This document shows, one piece after another, positions 1 through 10,537 of a stretch of 26,968 nt of DNA. Both the position numbers and the translations under genes were made by a program. Origin of the DNA: Cytidiella melzeri (lineage: Eukaryota; Basidiomycota; Agaricomycetes; Polyporales; Irpicaceae); NCBI GenBank assembly GCA_022592445.1, contig JABYQR010000492.1, positions 1 to 26,968 on the forward strand, in the 5' to 3' direction. Each line of letters opens with the position of its first letter. Position 1 is the first letter of the stretch. The notes beneath the pieces are model-generated. The model did no database searches, had not been told where the DNA came from, and worked only from the letters and a program-made list of their open reading frames with translations.

Positions 1-3000
1 TGGGAGTCGGGTTGCAGAACTCCATGCCGAATAGCCTTAGGATCAACAGTGTGTACGCCTCTTGTGAAAGCTGAATCGACCGCCTCATGTGATTTCTGGT
101 TACTTGCAGCCCAGTAGCCATTCGACTTCGCCGTGTCTGTGATGTCGAAGATCGTTTAGGTCCTCAGTCACCAAGTCCGATTCTTCGCGCGATGGAGTGG
201 CTAACAGGATATCGTCAACACTCGTTGCGGACATGGATTTCTGTCCGTTCCGTTCCCTCACATGTACGCTCCAATCTGATTGCATCTCCGGAACCAGAGC
301 GTCTGGTACTTGTTGTGAAATTCGAGGTACCACGAACGGCCAGCTTGTTTCAGTCCATACAGCCCTTTCCGTAGTCGCCAAAAACCCTTTCCTAGTACCG
401 CAGGCTTGTTCATGTAGATTTCCTCGGCCAACGGTCCATTTAGAAATGCCGTCTTGATATCGATGTGACGGAGGTACAGATCGTCGTGGGCGGTGATGGC
501 CAGTATAGCGCGTATTGAGTCCCAGCGGGCCACAGGAGCGAACGTGAAGTTGAAGTCTTGACCCGGAATCTGGGTGAAACCTTTGGCGACTAGTTGTGCT
601 TTGAATCTAGCAATATGGCCGTCAGCGTTTTGTTTGATGTGCAAGACCCATTTCGAGTCCACAGGTTTTCGACCTGGTGGGACACGTTCGACCTCTTCGT
701 ACACGCCTTTTTCTTTGAGTGCTTCTAACTCCTCGTGAATAGCGCTGAGCCAGTGGCTCCAGTATTTGCTGCGCTCCGCTTCTTGGATCGAACGTGGGTC
801 GCTGGCGTGTGAATCGTCGATTGGTGAAAGTGTGTTGTTCGCGAGTGCTTCCGACAGAGTTTCATGGATTTGTGACGAAGTAGGGTCAACTAGTTCAATG
901 CCGAGTGTTCGGGCGGTAAGAGCGAGATGTTCGTCGACTTGCAACCCCCCCTTGAGCGAATATTCGGCGTTGTTTTCAATATATTGCCTGGGTAGAGTGC
1001 GAGTACATTGCGCTGTACAATATGTGAACATTGCATCCCTGTGGGATACAAGTCTCAACAGAGACATACCGTGCGCCTCAGTACGAGGATACGCATCAAG
1101 CCCATCTGCGTACTCAGGTTCCAACGGGACCTGGCCAGCTGGGGTACTGGGTACATCCTCAGTGGTATGCTGAGGGTCTGGCGAGTCTCTAACGGAGATC
1201 ACATCAGACACAGTTACAGGTCTACGCTGACTAGGCACGTACTCTGATGTAGAGTAATCCAAGTGTTTATCTTGGAAACGGGTGTCCATCTCCATGAAGA
1301 CGTCATCCCACAAGACGGAGGACGGTGAAGATGGTGTTGGTGAAGGCGATTCGTGATCGAGAAAAATGATGTCTTGGCGTGAGCGTACGGCGTTCGCGTT
1401 AGGGAACCACACCAGGTAACCCTTAGCGTCAGGTGCATATCCAACAAAACGTCCTTCCTCGCCTCGAGGTTGTATTTTGTTCAACGAATCCGCGTCCATT
1501 CTGCGCGTGATGACACGTGTGCCAAAATATGAAGGTGTGAGAGGTCAGGGTTCTTCTTGTGCCACAGGTGGTAAGGTGTGATGTTGGTAGGTAACGCGGA
1601 TGTTGTGACACGATTGAGAATATGGGCCGCGCATTGTACAGCAAGTGGCCACAGGAAGTCGGTCAAACCGGCGTCGATGAGCATTGCGCGCGCCATGGAT
1701 GCAAGCGACCAGTTCGTACGTTCCGCTACGCCGTTCTGTGGAGAAGCGTCTGGTATGGTTTTCTCAAACGTAATGCCTTCCCTTTCACAGTACGCACGAA
1801 ATTCTCCTTGTGTGAGTTCTGGTGCGTTGTCCACTCGCATTACTGCGATCTGTAGGCCGGTGTAGCGCTCGACGGCTGTTTTGTATTTCAAGAATTCATG
1901 GAACGCGTCGGAGCGTTGTTTGAGAAAAAGAGGAGTCTTCCATCGAGAGTGGCAATCAACACACGGGAGAAAGTATTTGATGTTTCCGTAGCCTAAGGGT
2001 AAGGGACCGCAGATGTCAAGATGGATGCAAAATAGAAGTCGATCGGCCCTGAGAGATGATGTTTTGGGAAAAGGAAGTCGCTTGATGTTCGCTCGCGCAC
2101 AGACTTCGCATACGTGTGGCGTATTAGGTGAGGAAGAGAGATGTAGGCCAGAAGATGAAGGTGACAGCCCTTTTACGCCTAGGTGGCCTAGTAGGCAGTG
2201 TAAAAATCCTTCGAGACGGTACGTGTGCTTGAGGCAGCCACCGTAAGGTCAGATATCCTGTCGAGTAGTGATCCGCGCGGTTTCGTACCTGCATCCTTTC
2301 GATCAGTACCGAGGGATTGGCCTGTGGTGACGTGGAGGCGGTACAGATTGTTGTCGTCTAAATTCCCGGTGATGATGGTCTTGCCTTCCAGGTCAAGCAT
2401 CATCTTACCGGCCCTGGTGGTAGATCCTACCCCTCTCCTCTCCAGGCACCCTTGCAATACCAGATTCATCCGTGCTGTCGGTACGTGGAGCACATCGCTC
2501 AGTTTGATTTTGTTAGTTACGCCATTGACCGTAGCTAGCAAGAAGACATCACCAACTGCAACCGCGGAAGTTGTAAGCAACGATCCGAATCCTCGGACAC
2601 TGAGAGGAGTAATGGTACGATAGTTGTTGAAAACGGAGCGATCAAAGAAAATGTGTCGATTGGCTCCAGAGTCGTGGTAAACGGAGAATTGATCGACGTG
2701 TTCTGCAGAGAATGCGGCATTGTGGCACTTGACGGGTAGATCTGGGTCGTTGTTGATCATCGTATTCAGTAAGTACACAGCTTCAGGATCATCTCCCTCG
2801 ACAGACACGGAATTCGCGTGCACTGGTTGTTGATCAGGAGGCTCTGTAGCGACGTTGGCAGTGGGACTTTTCTTTGCGTTGAACGTCTTTGACACTTTTT
2901 GACTCTTCTGACGCTGAGCCGGTGGTAGATGTATGTCACGCCTGTATTTCCACCAATTGGGATATTGCCCACATTTTCCTCCACCCCAGGACAAGCAGTT

Positions 3001-3893
3001 GTCACTCGTATGGCCTCGGGGATGCGGACAGTCAGGGTTGTCGCACCACTCAGTCATTTTCTTGGCAGAACCGGTAGCTTGGTTGACTACAGCATTCGAA
3101 GTGGAAGGTCTTTTTCGATAGATCGTATTGGTCTCGTAGATCTGCGCGACAACCTCCGGATCATTCTTCGTTTGCGCCCAGTTTTCTTCCTTTATGAGTT
3201 CAATAACCCTAGAAGATGACATAGACCTCCCAGCATTGTGTGCCACTCCCATGTCGTAATGGAGAGTCCTCGAGAACATCCTCCAACTGTTGTCTGTGGG
3301 AATAAGGTCTGCAAGCGTGGTCGCGAAGTTTGTGTCGGACATGCGATTTGGATCTTGGTCACATAGATCTGCGTAGATAGCGCGCATCTTGTCAACCCAT
3401 TTACTCACGTCCATCCCGTCCTTGCATATGAAACTCATCAGTTTCTGATGGAGTGACGAAGCTCTGAGGTTGTTGATTGGTCGATACTCTGATTGCAGAA
3501 TTGTCCAGGCTTCTTTCGCCCTTCTAGTACGACCTATCAGATGGATCTTTGTTCGGGGAATAGCTTCGAGTAACAGAGCAATCGTCGTGATGTTCGCGTC
3601 GTACCAAGGCTCTGCGTCTTTCATCGCCTGTTCGACCTCGGCCTCGTTTCCTCTCTTTATCCCCTTCGTCACAACTCTGGTGTCCGGATCCTCCACTTCT
3701 TCCTCATATGTCCTTTGGAGTTAGGGACGATAGGTGGTACGGAATCTGGTCCTTCGAAGTATTTCCAGAGGTGTACAGATCTTAGTTTCGCTTCAACCTG
3801 TAATACCCATGTTCCGTAGGAATTGGTGGTTCCATCGTCGTCAAGCTTCGGCAATTTATTGTTAGAAGAATCAGTTTTGATGAGGTTCGACAT
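1..3893 (-). pseudogene. copia gag-pol polyprotein, frameshifted remnant
   Basis: Gag starts at 3893 (MSNLIKTDSS...) and shifts frame near 3690-3700. A second open segment (about 3696-2188) carries the rest of gag, a Cys/His-rich stretch (CDNPDCPHPRGH, near 3030) and the aspartic protease motif HDSGANRH near 2665. A frameshift near 2190-2215 leads into the integrase: the His/Cys zinc region (HCLLGHLG, then CEVCARAN) and catalytic Asp in HLDICGP, Asp in VDNAPE and Glu in NGVAER (about 2200-1481). Another shift near 1490-1510 leads to the integrase C-terminal segment (GRFVGYAPDAKGY) and reverse transcriptase (WVLHIKQNADG, KTAFLNG, GLYGLKQAGRSW; to about 260). RT continues in another frame with SVDD where Y/F-V/A-D-D is expected. 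A one-base deletion at about 100 shifts it again, and reading proceeds as HMRRSIQLSQ to the window edge. RNase H is outside the window. No functional product is expected. Confidence 0.9.
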
Positions 3894-3979
3894 GGCAATG
3901 TATTGAATGATAGGGGTAACAACTGAACGAAGCGGTGGTACTCGACAGGACGGAAGACTGTTATAATTTGCGCTGTACG

Positions 3980-3991
3980 GGGCTCATAACC
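3980..3991 (-). other. Primer-binding site matching the anticodon arm of initiator tRNA-Met
   Basis: On the minus strand this reads GGTTATGAGCCC, directly after the LTR end (..TTGACA). Its complement GGGCUCAUAACC is the anticodon stem-loop of fungal initiator tRNA-Met (anticodon CAU), not the CCA 3' end. This is the arrangement known for Drosophila copia, in which a 5' half of tRNA-iMet primes minus-strand DNA. The gag start codon lies 86 nt downstream. The match is 12 nt as seen by eye. Confidence 0.75.
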
Positions 3992-4112
3992 TGTCAATCA
4001 GACGGTCTGGTACAGGGTCAACAGTGATACAATTGTACAACGCAATACGTGCGTACCTGGTACAGGGTCAACAGTGATACTGTGCCCCTGTACCGGTTAG
4101 GAACCTTTTATA
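3992..4112 (-). repeat. Copia 5' LTR, 3' portion (TATA box to LTR end)
   Basis: This part of the LTR of the left copia element lies between a minus-strand TATA box (TATAAAAGG, 4112-4104) and the LTR 3' terminus at 3992 (minus-strand ..TTGACA, abutting the primer-binding site). It should hold the transcription start, R and U5. Two exact 24-bp direct repeats (4007-4030 and 4057-4080) lie within it. The U3 side must extend further right, but no matching inverted terminus or target duplication was found, so the true LTR is longer than this entry. Confidence 0.6.
4007..4080. repeat. Two exact 24-bp direct repeats, 50-bp period
   Basis: A 24-bp unit beginning CTGGTACAGGG and ending CAGTGATAC occurs at 4007-4030 and again at 4057-4080, separated by 26 bp of unrelated sequence. 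Both copies lie in the R/U5 part of the LTR, downstream of its TATA box. Confidence 0.9.
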
Positions 4113-5040
4113 CAAGCTTACATAAGTGGCGGATGTCCGTGTATAGTAGTCCCCCCAAACACCAGCGCTGATGTGCTTCCTTCCTAACTTGGACACTCTG
4201 GCGGGTCACTGACTGACAGTATGCATCTCTGCCAGTGCCATCTGGTGCAGTGAAGCTGAGAGGAATGGGCTTCCACTCAAGCATAGCAGAGTCCTGATGC
4301 TCTATGAAGTCGTCACCAACCCCCTTGAACAGGAACCACCACCACCTTGGTGACCTGGTGTTGGCCTTTATGTGGCCCAAGGGATTAGTACCCGTCTCAA
4401 ACGGTGAAGCTAACAGTGCTTTAAACTGGTACGTAAAAACTCCCATAACCTGTACAATGCACATACCACATACATACAATGAAACCTGTCCACCTGTTAA
4501 GCAGAGCCCACTGCAAACACAGATTGCTCTCAGACCCCGAGCATGACCACCCCCTGCATACCCTACAATATCATTCCAACACCCTCTAACTACCCCCACA
4601 CTACTACTGCAAAATCAGCACACTTCTCAATGGCCCACGTCTGTCACCACTCTTGCGCGTACAACGCAACACTAAAATCTTGTACCCAACCACTTCCTTA
4701 ACCCATAGACTTTCCAACCATTGCACCACCTCTGTCAGATAATTCCCTGTAGTTGTATAACATGCACATATCAACTATATGACCTGCTCACGATGCCCAG
4801 TATTGCCAACACCCCCGATGTCCCTCACCTTGCGCAAAATAACATAGAATACAATAAACTAAAATAAAAATAACTACCCGTTTGAAACTTATCAACGGTA
4901 TTTCAGAGTCGTCAACTTAAGATTGGAACCCTGCTCAACAGAACGATACAGTCTCAAATGACCTCCCACGATGCTACAAACAAGACTCAAACACGCCCAT
5001 CTTGATTCAACACCGTCACACTGAGACATACTGAAACAAC
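4113..5040. other. Gene-poor stretch right of the copia LTR
   Basis: This stretch probably includes the U3 part of the left LTR at its beginning. A 163-codon minus-strand open frame (4599-4108) crosses it, with a locally protein-like stretch (SAMLEWKPIPLSFTAPDG), but I recognise no family and its start would be a GTG. From about 4600 to 5040 the plus strand is rich in A and C, with no ORF of note. I see no RNA gene or complete transposon. Confidence 0.5.
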
Positions 5041-5412
5041 ATGGCACAATCAAAAACATCAAGGACCACAAGGCAGGATACTTATGACCATGATGTAAAA
5101 TATTTCACCATGACACTAGTATCCCTGCTCAGAAACTGCCAGCAAACCCACCGCATCGATCTCCGAAACGTCAGACCTTTCGAACCCGCTGTCTCCCTCG
5201 CCGACAGCCCCCTGTCCACGTCCTCAGCAAAATCACTATTGGCATCCACAGAACTCAAAACTCCTGCGCCTCAAACCAGGTCGAAGAATACTACTACTAG
5301 TCTGGCCAACATCAAAGTCACTACCGACGCGAATACACCTACCCAATCGTTGAACCACTCCCGTACCACGCCACCGTTGGGTCTGCAGCGTGCAACGGCT
5401 ACCGTCATGTAA
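5041..5412 (+). CDS. Hypothetical protein, 123 aa (doubtful)
   Basis: This uninterrupted 123-codon frame begins at an ATG in an A-rich context (AACAACATGG) and ends in TAA. The product begins MAQSKTSRTTRQD and is rich in Ser and Thr, with no membrane segment, signal peptide or recognisable domain. I do not recognise a family. It stands alone in a gene-poor region next to decayed retroelement sequence, so it may be a fragment of an old mobile element, the first exon of an unannotated gene, or chance. Listed because the start context is good and nothing overlaps it. Confidence 0.2.
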   Translation: MAQSKTSRTTRQDTYDHDVKYFTMTLVSLLRNCQQTHRIDLRNVRPFEPAVSLADSPLSTSSAKSLLASTELKTPAPQTRSKNTTTSLANIKVTTDANTPTQSLNHSRTTPPLGLQRATATVM

Positions 5413-7256
5413 ACAAATTACCGTTTCGGACGGGTGACACGAACGATACCACGCTCTGTACACAATGAGGCAGATTCAGCGGAGCTCGACGACATAGAGA
5501 GCTAGTTGAAGCGTTACCCAAGATAGGTTTGCCCGAGAATTACGTCGTAGTGCTGTCGGGAGGGAGCATAACGCGGATCGCCGCGTTCGCACCCATCTTG
5601 TGGACGAGCGGGCAGCCGTAAGGATGTGTTGAGGATCTGCGCTGGCCAGTTTGAGAGTACCGGTGCACGACATTGGCCGCAAGTGCGCGCGACTAGCATA
5701 CGTGTGTATATACAGTACCCGTTGAAGCGTTGTAATGACTTTCTGAGCTTGCGGATAAATCGAACCGCGCTGTTCTACGGCGGGTCGACGTCAAGGTGAC
5801 GTCTAGCGGAGTGTTGCGTAGCTCGAATTGCTATAACCTCTGTGATTGCCCTTTGGTGCCTTTTGAATCAGTGGGAAAGGTATCCATGCTATCGCTCTGA
5901 GGGAAGGAAGACTGACGGGATGTCGGCATGTGATTATGAGGACAAACGTAAGCGCTACGTTATTGGACGTGCGCATTCCAGGTGTCGACAACACCTGGAT
6001 TGTTTTTCCCATAAATCGCCACGTAACTGTGATATTCGAGCCTCATGATAGACGAATTCGAGATGAATTTGTCCTTTTAGTGGAGGCTAAAGGCTAATTG
6101 TGAGGATTTGCTGATGAGGGTAATGCAAGAAAGACAGCCTTTGCTCACCTGCTCATAACGAGCCGGGCAGTTAGTGTGGTGTTTGCTGACTTGTGAGCTG
6201 CGGGTAGTCATGTGCTTTGCATGAGGGGAGCAGGTGGTGGCCGTGGTACTTCACGCTAGCCCGCTGTGTATTCGGAATTCTAATCATATGGCCTTCCGCG
6301 TGTGAACTTGCGGAAAGTGGACGTGAGATGCCCGCCTTTGCTCGTACACCCGAGACTCACGCAGGATGCGAGGTACGCGGTCAGCTATGGATGCAAAGGA
6401 TATGAGAGTACGTTGACCCTTTGCGGTCGGATGCAGAAGTTGTGGGTACGCACATATTGGGCAGCACTGGGCTTGGAGGACATACAAGGCACGTCAGGGT
6501 CGTCTGGAGGAAATACCCAGTTGCAGCATGTCAGCTCCGACCATTTCCAAGGGGTGCTGCCAGGCGGGTGTCACGTAACGACATCCGACCCGAGGCGAAG
6601 AGAACAACGCGTGGCGAGCACATGACCCCGGGGAAGAAGAGTTCCCCTGCAAGGGAACGACTTCAGTACTGGTACCAGTGACTGTCAGTATACAACGCGT
6701 ATTAGCTAGCTCATGGCCAGCGAGGTCGAGAAAGACATACGTTGCTCGGAGGGACACGATGAGCATTCGAATATTAAATATCAATATTATCCAGACGGCA
6801 AGCCGCAGAATAGCCGGAGATTCTGCTTGATTGACGCCTGATTCGGGTACGGGATGGCGGGCCGTGATGAGGATGCCGGTGAGCGTGAAAGCTTGCCCAA
6901 CGAATCTGCCAGGGTTTCATCGCCCGCTCACCGCTCCTTCAACAACGACCACCATCGTCGACGCCGACCGGTAGCCTGGGCTGTCGTGTTCTCTGCTCCG
7001 CTCTTTGAGCTCTTGCGAGTGCACAGCAGGCTCTACCCGACTTGCGAATCATCCCCAGCTTCGCCTTGCGGGCTTGTACGTACAACGTTAGCCCCAACGG
7101 CTAGCAGCGGTGAATTGTCCTCAGCGTCCCCTGGCCGACCTTGAGGCGACGACAATCGTTTAATCCACCAGCATCTTCCTGATCATAAATTCTGCTGTGC
7201 TTTCTTTTCAGTCTTTGGTCCCTTCCTCCATCGTCTCGCCGTGCTTTGTGTATATT
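5413..7256. other. Intergenic region upstream of the DUF3295 gene
   Basis: No convincing gene was found. Around 5480-5700 the minus strand shows a short HYDVILGQTYL string resembling the end of a gypsy-type retroviral protease, but neighbouring frames are broken and no catalytic Asp motif was found. A 9-bp inverted repeat sits at 5977-5999. Several 60-107-codon ORFs at 6217-6784 occur on both strands without protein-like character. A 96-codon plus-strand ORF (6854-7144) precedes the next gene and could be in its leader. The last 60 bases before 7257 are C/T-rich, as is common just upstream of fungal start codons. Confidence 0.5.
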
Positions 7257-9808
7257 ATGATCGAATTTCCTTCGCCCATCCTGTCCGTCTCTCCGGAGGT
7301 CGTGAAGGATCTTGACGGAGAGGACGCGCTGTATGGCATGTGGACTGGTGCGTTCGTGTACAATGATACTATGTCGACGCTAATTGCTACTTTAGTCTTT
7401 ACAAAGTGTAAACAATCCCTCAAGGATGGAAGAAGGCTCGAAAACATGTCCTGGCGACTCTGGTACCGCGAGATGTCCTTTTCTCACTCATCGGAGAGCC
7501 TCACAAGTGGAACATCATCCGACACAGGCTGCCCATCACCAATAACCCCAGTTTCGGAGAACGGCCCTCAGAATGGTAAGAGGATGTTATTGTCTGCACG
7601 ACAGTCCTTTCGCTCAACCATCTAGATTTCTTCGCAATTTCAGACGGCTCGAGCGACTCGCTGTTATCTGTCCCTCAGGGACCTTCACGGCACTCATGGC
7701 ATGGCGGAGGTCTTCCACCTCCGACTTCCAACATTCGCCGGCTTAGCACCGCGAGTATGCCTGGACGGCGAGCTTCTCGCTCTCATCACCAGCAATGTGT
7801 CGGAAGTATCCTTATGGAGATCCTGCCTGATAAGCTGCAGATGCCTTCCCCGGTTACTCCGTGCGGGATTCCTGGGTCAATGTTTCGTAAGATGATTGCG
7901 CCCGTGTCAAACCCAAGCACAGCGAAGCCAAGTCCGGTACAGACATCGGGAGCTTCCACATTTGTTCAATCTACGACGCCAAAGATTGTGGCTCCCATAC
8001 CGACATCTGTGGCACAGCTGCGGCCCCCGGCGGGTTTGCCGACGATGCAGCTGCCATCGACGCCATCAAGTGGCCTTGCAGCGCCCCGCGTAGTGGTTGT
8101 TAATCCTACCCCACATCCGACGCCTCCAGCTACCCCGCATCCGACACATTCATCTGCCGCAGCGCCGTTGCCGCCCACAGCTGATGTACACCTTTCTCCC
8201 CCGCCTGCGCGTCCGCTGCTCGGCGCGTTCAAGGCAGCGTTGACCGTTACTCCTCTGACATCGACATCATTGTCCCGAACAAGCCCACCGGTCGCGAATC
8301 AAAACCCATCAGCGCCATCCCAAGTCGAAGCACCTGCTGCGACTTTATCACGTCAAAGCGGTGACGAGACCCTGAAACCCTCGGACAGAAGATTCTTCCT
8401 TCGTTCATCGTTGTCGCCAGAGAAGATATCGCCTGAACGCCCGCAGCTGGAGTCCCCTGAGCTTCCTGAGCCAAGTCCCAGCAGTACCACGTCTAGCAAC
8501 GTGAAGTCGGAACTGGTTGCTGCACATCCGCGTCGTAACGTCAGCAGACAAAATGTTCGACGCGGCAGGGATGCTCCTCGCTTTACATCTACCAAGTCTG
8601 CGGCAAAGGTGCCACGTCTGACCATGACCCGGAAAGTAACGGAGCCGAAGAAACCCACGTTCAACATCGGATCAGCGTCTTCCAACGGCACGAAAGCCGG
8701 TGGACACGGCCAACAGTTACACAAGGCACCGGTCGTCCAGCAGAGTCAAGCGGTACCTAGACCTCGGCCACCCAGTCCTCCAAAGGCTGTCGCACCTGCA
8801 GGGAGAAAGGGACTGGCCATCAGCACGTCTTCCGACTACAGCAGCGACTCGGACGACGACTCGGGATGGGCATCAGATGGGGCGAATAGCGGCGACGAAA
8901 AGGAGAAGGAGCGGAAGCAGCGGGAGTCGAAGCTGCGTGAAGCTGCCGAAGAGGCTCAGCGGCAGCGCGACATGTTCGCCAAAGTCCCGAAGCGATCCTA
9001 CACCGACTTGACGAAACGCACTCGGTCTGGACTCCTCTCCCAACTTTTGAACCCCGATCCGGCGCTGTTCCCTCCCAGCCACCCTTATCGACAATCTCAC
9101 TCCTCTCAAGATATTACGCAGTTCGGTAAACAGGGTGCACGACTGCCGCCGCCTACCTACCAGACCAGCAAGAGTTCTGCTGCTGTCCCATTGGCAGCTC
9201 AGATCACTCCCATGACCGCGCTAGCACCGTCGACTAACGGCGCTGGAGCTAGCACCGCATACAGGCCGAAGGGCCGCCCTCAGGGTCAAGAACTGGAGAC
9301 AGACACTGAGGAAGAAAGTGTCGATAACGCACTGGATGTCTCGCACAGTCTTGCGCAGCAGCGACTCGCTGCTCTAGCTGGACCTAGTCGACGCCGTGCT
9401 TCGGATCAAGCAAGCACACAGTCCGGTCTTGCTCGATCAAAGGCTGCTCAGGAAAAGGCAATACTGCCTACTGTCTCAACTGCGCCGATACCGCTCAATC
9501 ACCCCTATAACCTTCCACCGCCTGTACCCCCGATGACACCTCGTACCACCAGGCGGCAGATGCTTTCGACAGAGTTGTCAGAGAGTCTTCGACGCAATCT
9601 GCTGTGGGAACGACAAGTGAGCAAGGTGAACATGCTAGGCGGTGCAAGACGAGGAGGGGTGCTAGGTCAGCGATTGCAGCCGTTGACCGCTGCGAACCCT
9701 CAGCAAGGCCAGAGCAGTCAGCCTCTCGATGAACGCGAAGAGCGACGGCGGGCGGCGATGGCACGTAACCGCAGCTGGGCGGATGAATTCCACCAGTCGG
9801 GGTGGTGA
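7257..9808 (+). CDS. DUF1752/DUF3295 protein (nitrogen-regulatory AreA-like, no GATA finger), 811 aa
   Basis: Exons are 7257-7347, 7396-7575 and 7644-9808, with introns of 48 and 68 nt having GT/AG ends; the joined frame gives 811 residues. Residues about 25-57 match the fungal DUF1752 (GATA_AreA) domain: YGMWTVFTKCKQSLKDGRR followed by LENMSWRLWYREM. Intron 1 splits W-T|V-F-T, and splicing is required to restore this motif. The centre (about 130-475) is low-complexity and rich in Pro, Ser and Thr. The C-terminal half matches DUF3295: a Ser/Asp acidic patch (SDYSSDSDDDSGWASDG, about 485), an AEEAQRQRDMFAKVPKRSY helix followed by RSGLLSQLLNPDPALFPP (about 523-570), the signature ELSESLRRNLLWERQ (734-748) and the terminus FHQSGW. 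No GATA zinc finger is present. Proteins with this architecture are linked to nitrogen/TOR or Mks1-like signalling, but the exact role is unknown. The start is the first ATG in frame before the conserved domain. Confidence 0.88.
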
Positions 9809-9887
9809 TCGATGGTTGTCGTTTTGGTTTTCTTCTGTGTACTTTGTATTGGCGCCTCTGTCGAGGTATCTCGTTCTTTGCTTTTCA

Positions 9888-9948
<61 letters not shown>

Positions 9949-10537
9949 GGGTTTTTCGTCATTCATCGTGCTTACCCATCGACATTCACATATCCGTACT
10001 CATCATCTCATGTTCTCATTCATCTCCAGCACTTAGGGCATGGTTCTCGCTCACACTTGAGGTTATCGACGATCCTTCTTCGTCTTCCCAAGCGTGTTCG
10101 ATTCCATCTCGTTTCAAACATCCTCATCTGTCGCAGCTATTTTTTTCTCTTTGTGTCTCTGTCTCCCATCATCATTGCACCCACCCACACACACACTCCC
10201 TCTCTCTCGCATATCATCGCACACGTATGACGAATGTCGTCGTGATTAATAGTGTACATGTCTGTCGCTCGCATATCTGCTGAACCTCGTTGTTCGGATG
10301 TTTTATAATGTGTATCCGTACGTAGTGTAGGCTATCAAACTTAGTGCTCCAACTATGGATTTTTGCGTGTGGAGTGGGCCGCGGTCAGTTGTCTGTTGAT
10401 GATGACAGCTTGAGCATAGGTGCCCAAACAGTGTACATTGAAAAGCATGAGGTCCATGAAACATGAAACAATTACGCTGTTTCTAACAACCGATCAACTT
10501 CACACAAGTGCTCAATATTACAATGCGCTCCGCTAGT
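9809..10537. other. Convergent intergenic region between the DUF3295 gene and TF1
   Basis: It holds the 3' regions of two convergent genes: the plus-strand DUF3295 gene ends at 9808 and the minus-strand TF1 ends at 10538. The plus strand is pyrimidine-rich over about 9870-10220, including a perfect (CT)27 tract and shorter CT/CA runs. ORFs across the CT tract are Leu/Ser repeats created by the microsatellite. No RNA gene was seen. Confidence 0.6.
9891..9944 (+). repeat. (CT)27 microsatellite
   Basis: An uninterrupted CT dinucleotide tract of 54 bp starts 83 bp after the stop codon of the DUF3295 gene, probably in its 3' UTR. It is flanked by further pyrimidine-rich sequence. Such a perfect tract is expected to vary in length between strains. 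Confidence 0.97.

Larger units (their letters stand above)
1..4112 (-). mobile_element. Ty1/copia LTR retrotransposon (left element), 5' part, degenerate
   Basis: This is a Ty1/copia-type retrotransposon on the minus strand, seen from its 5' LTR (at right) down through gag, protease, integrase and reverse transcriptase, and cut by the left edge of the window before RNase H. The order PR-INT-RT is diagnostic of copia rather than gypsy. The 5' LTR/internal boundary is placed at 3991/3992, where a TG..-type LTR end abuts a primer-binding site. A TATAAAAGG box lies on the minus strand at 4112-4104. The outer (U3) LTR boundary could not be located, so the right coordinate is a minimum. The coding region is broken by at least five frameshifts, so the copy is old and non-autonomous. 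It belongs to a different lineage from the copia element at the right end. Confidence 0.9.

Noticed and set aside
5476..5699. HYDVILGQTYL string on the minus strand, resembling a gypsy retroelement protease end
   Set aside because: Only a dozen residues fit; the frames around it are broken and no D-S/T-G catalytic motif or RT was found, so it is not called as a gypsy remnant.
5755..5785. GGTTCGATT on the minus strand, resembling a tRNA B box
   Set aside because: The flanking bases do not form a T-arm stem, and no A box or acceptor stem is present.
6854..7144. 96-codon plus-strand ORF before the DUF3295 gene
   Set aside because: Low-complexity Arg/Ser/Pro content and no recognisable motif; at most an upstream ORF in a leader whose extent is unknown.
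7890..7926. GTAAG..CACAG considered as a further intron in the DUF3295 gene
   Set aside because: It would be about 30-36 nt, shorter than any other intron in the window, and the frame is open without removing it.
9718..10283. Long ORFs on both strands across the CT tract
   Set aside because: They are Leu/Ser or Arg/Glu repeats produced by translating the dinucleotide repeat and overlap the end of a well-supported gene.
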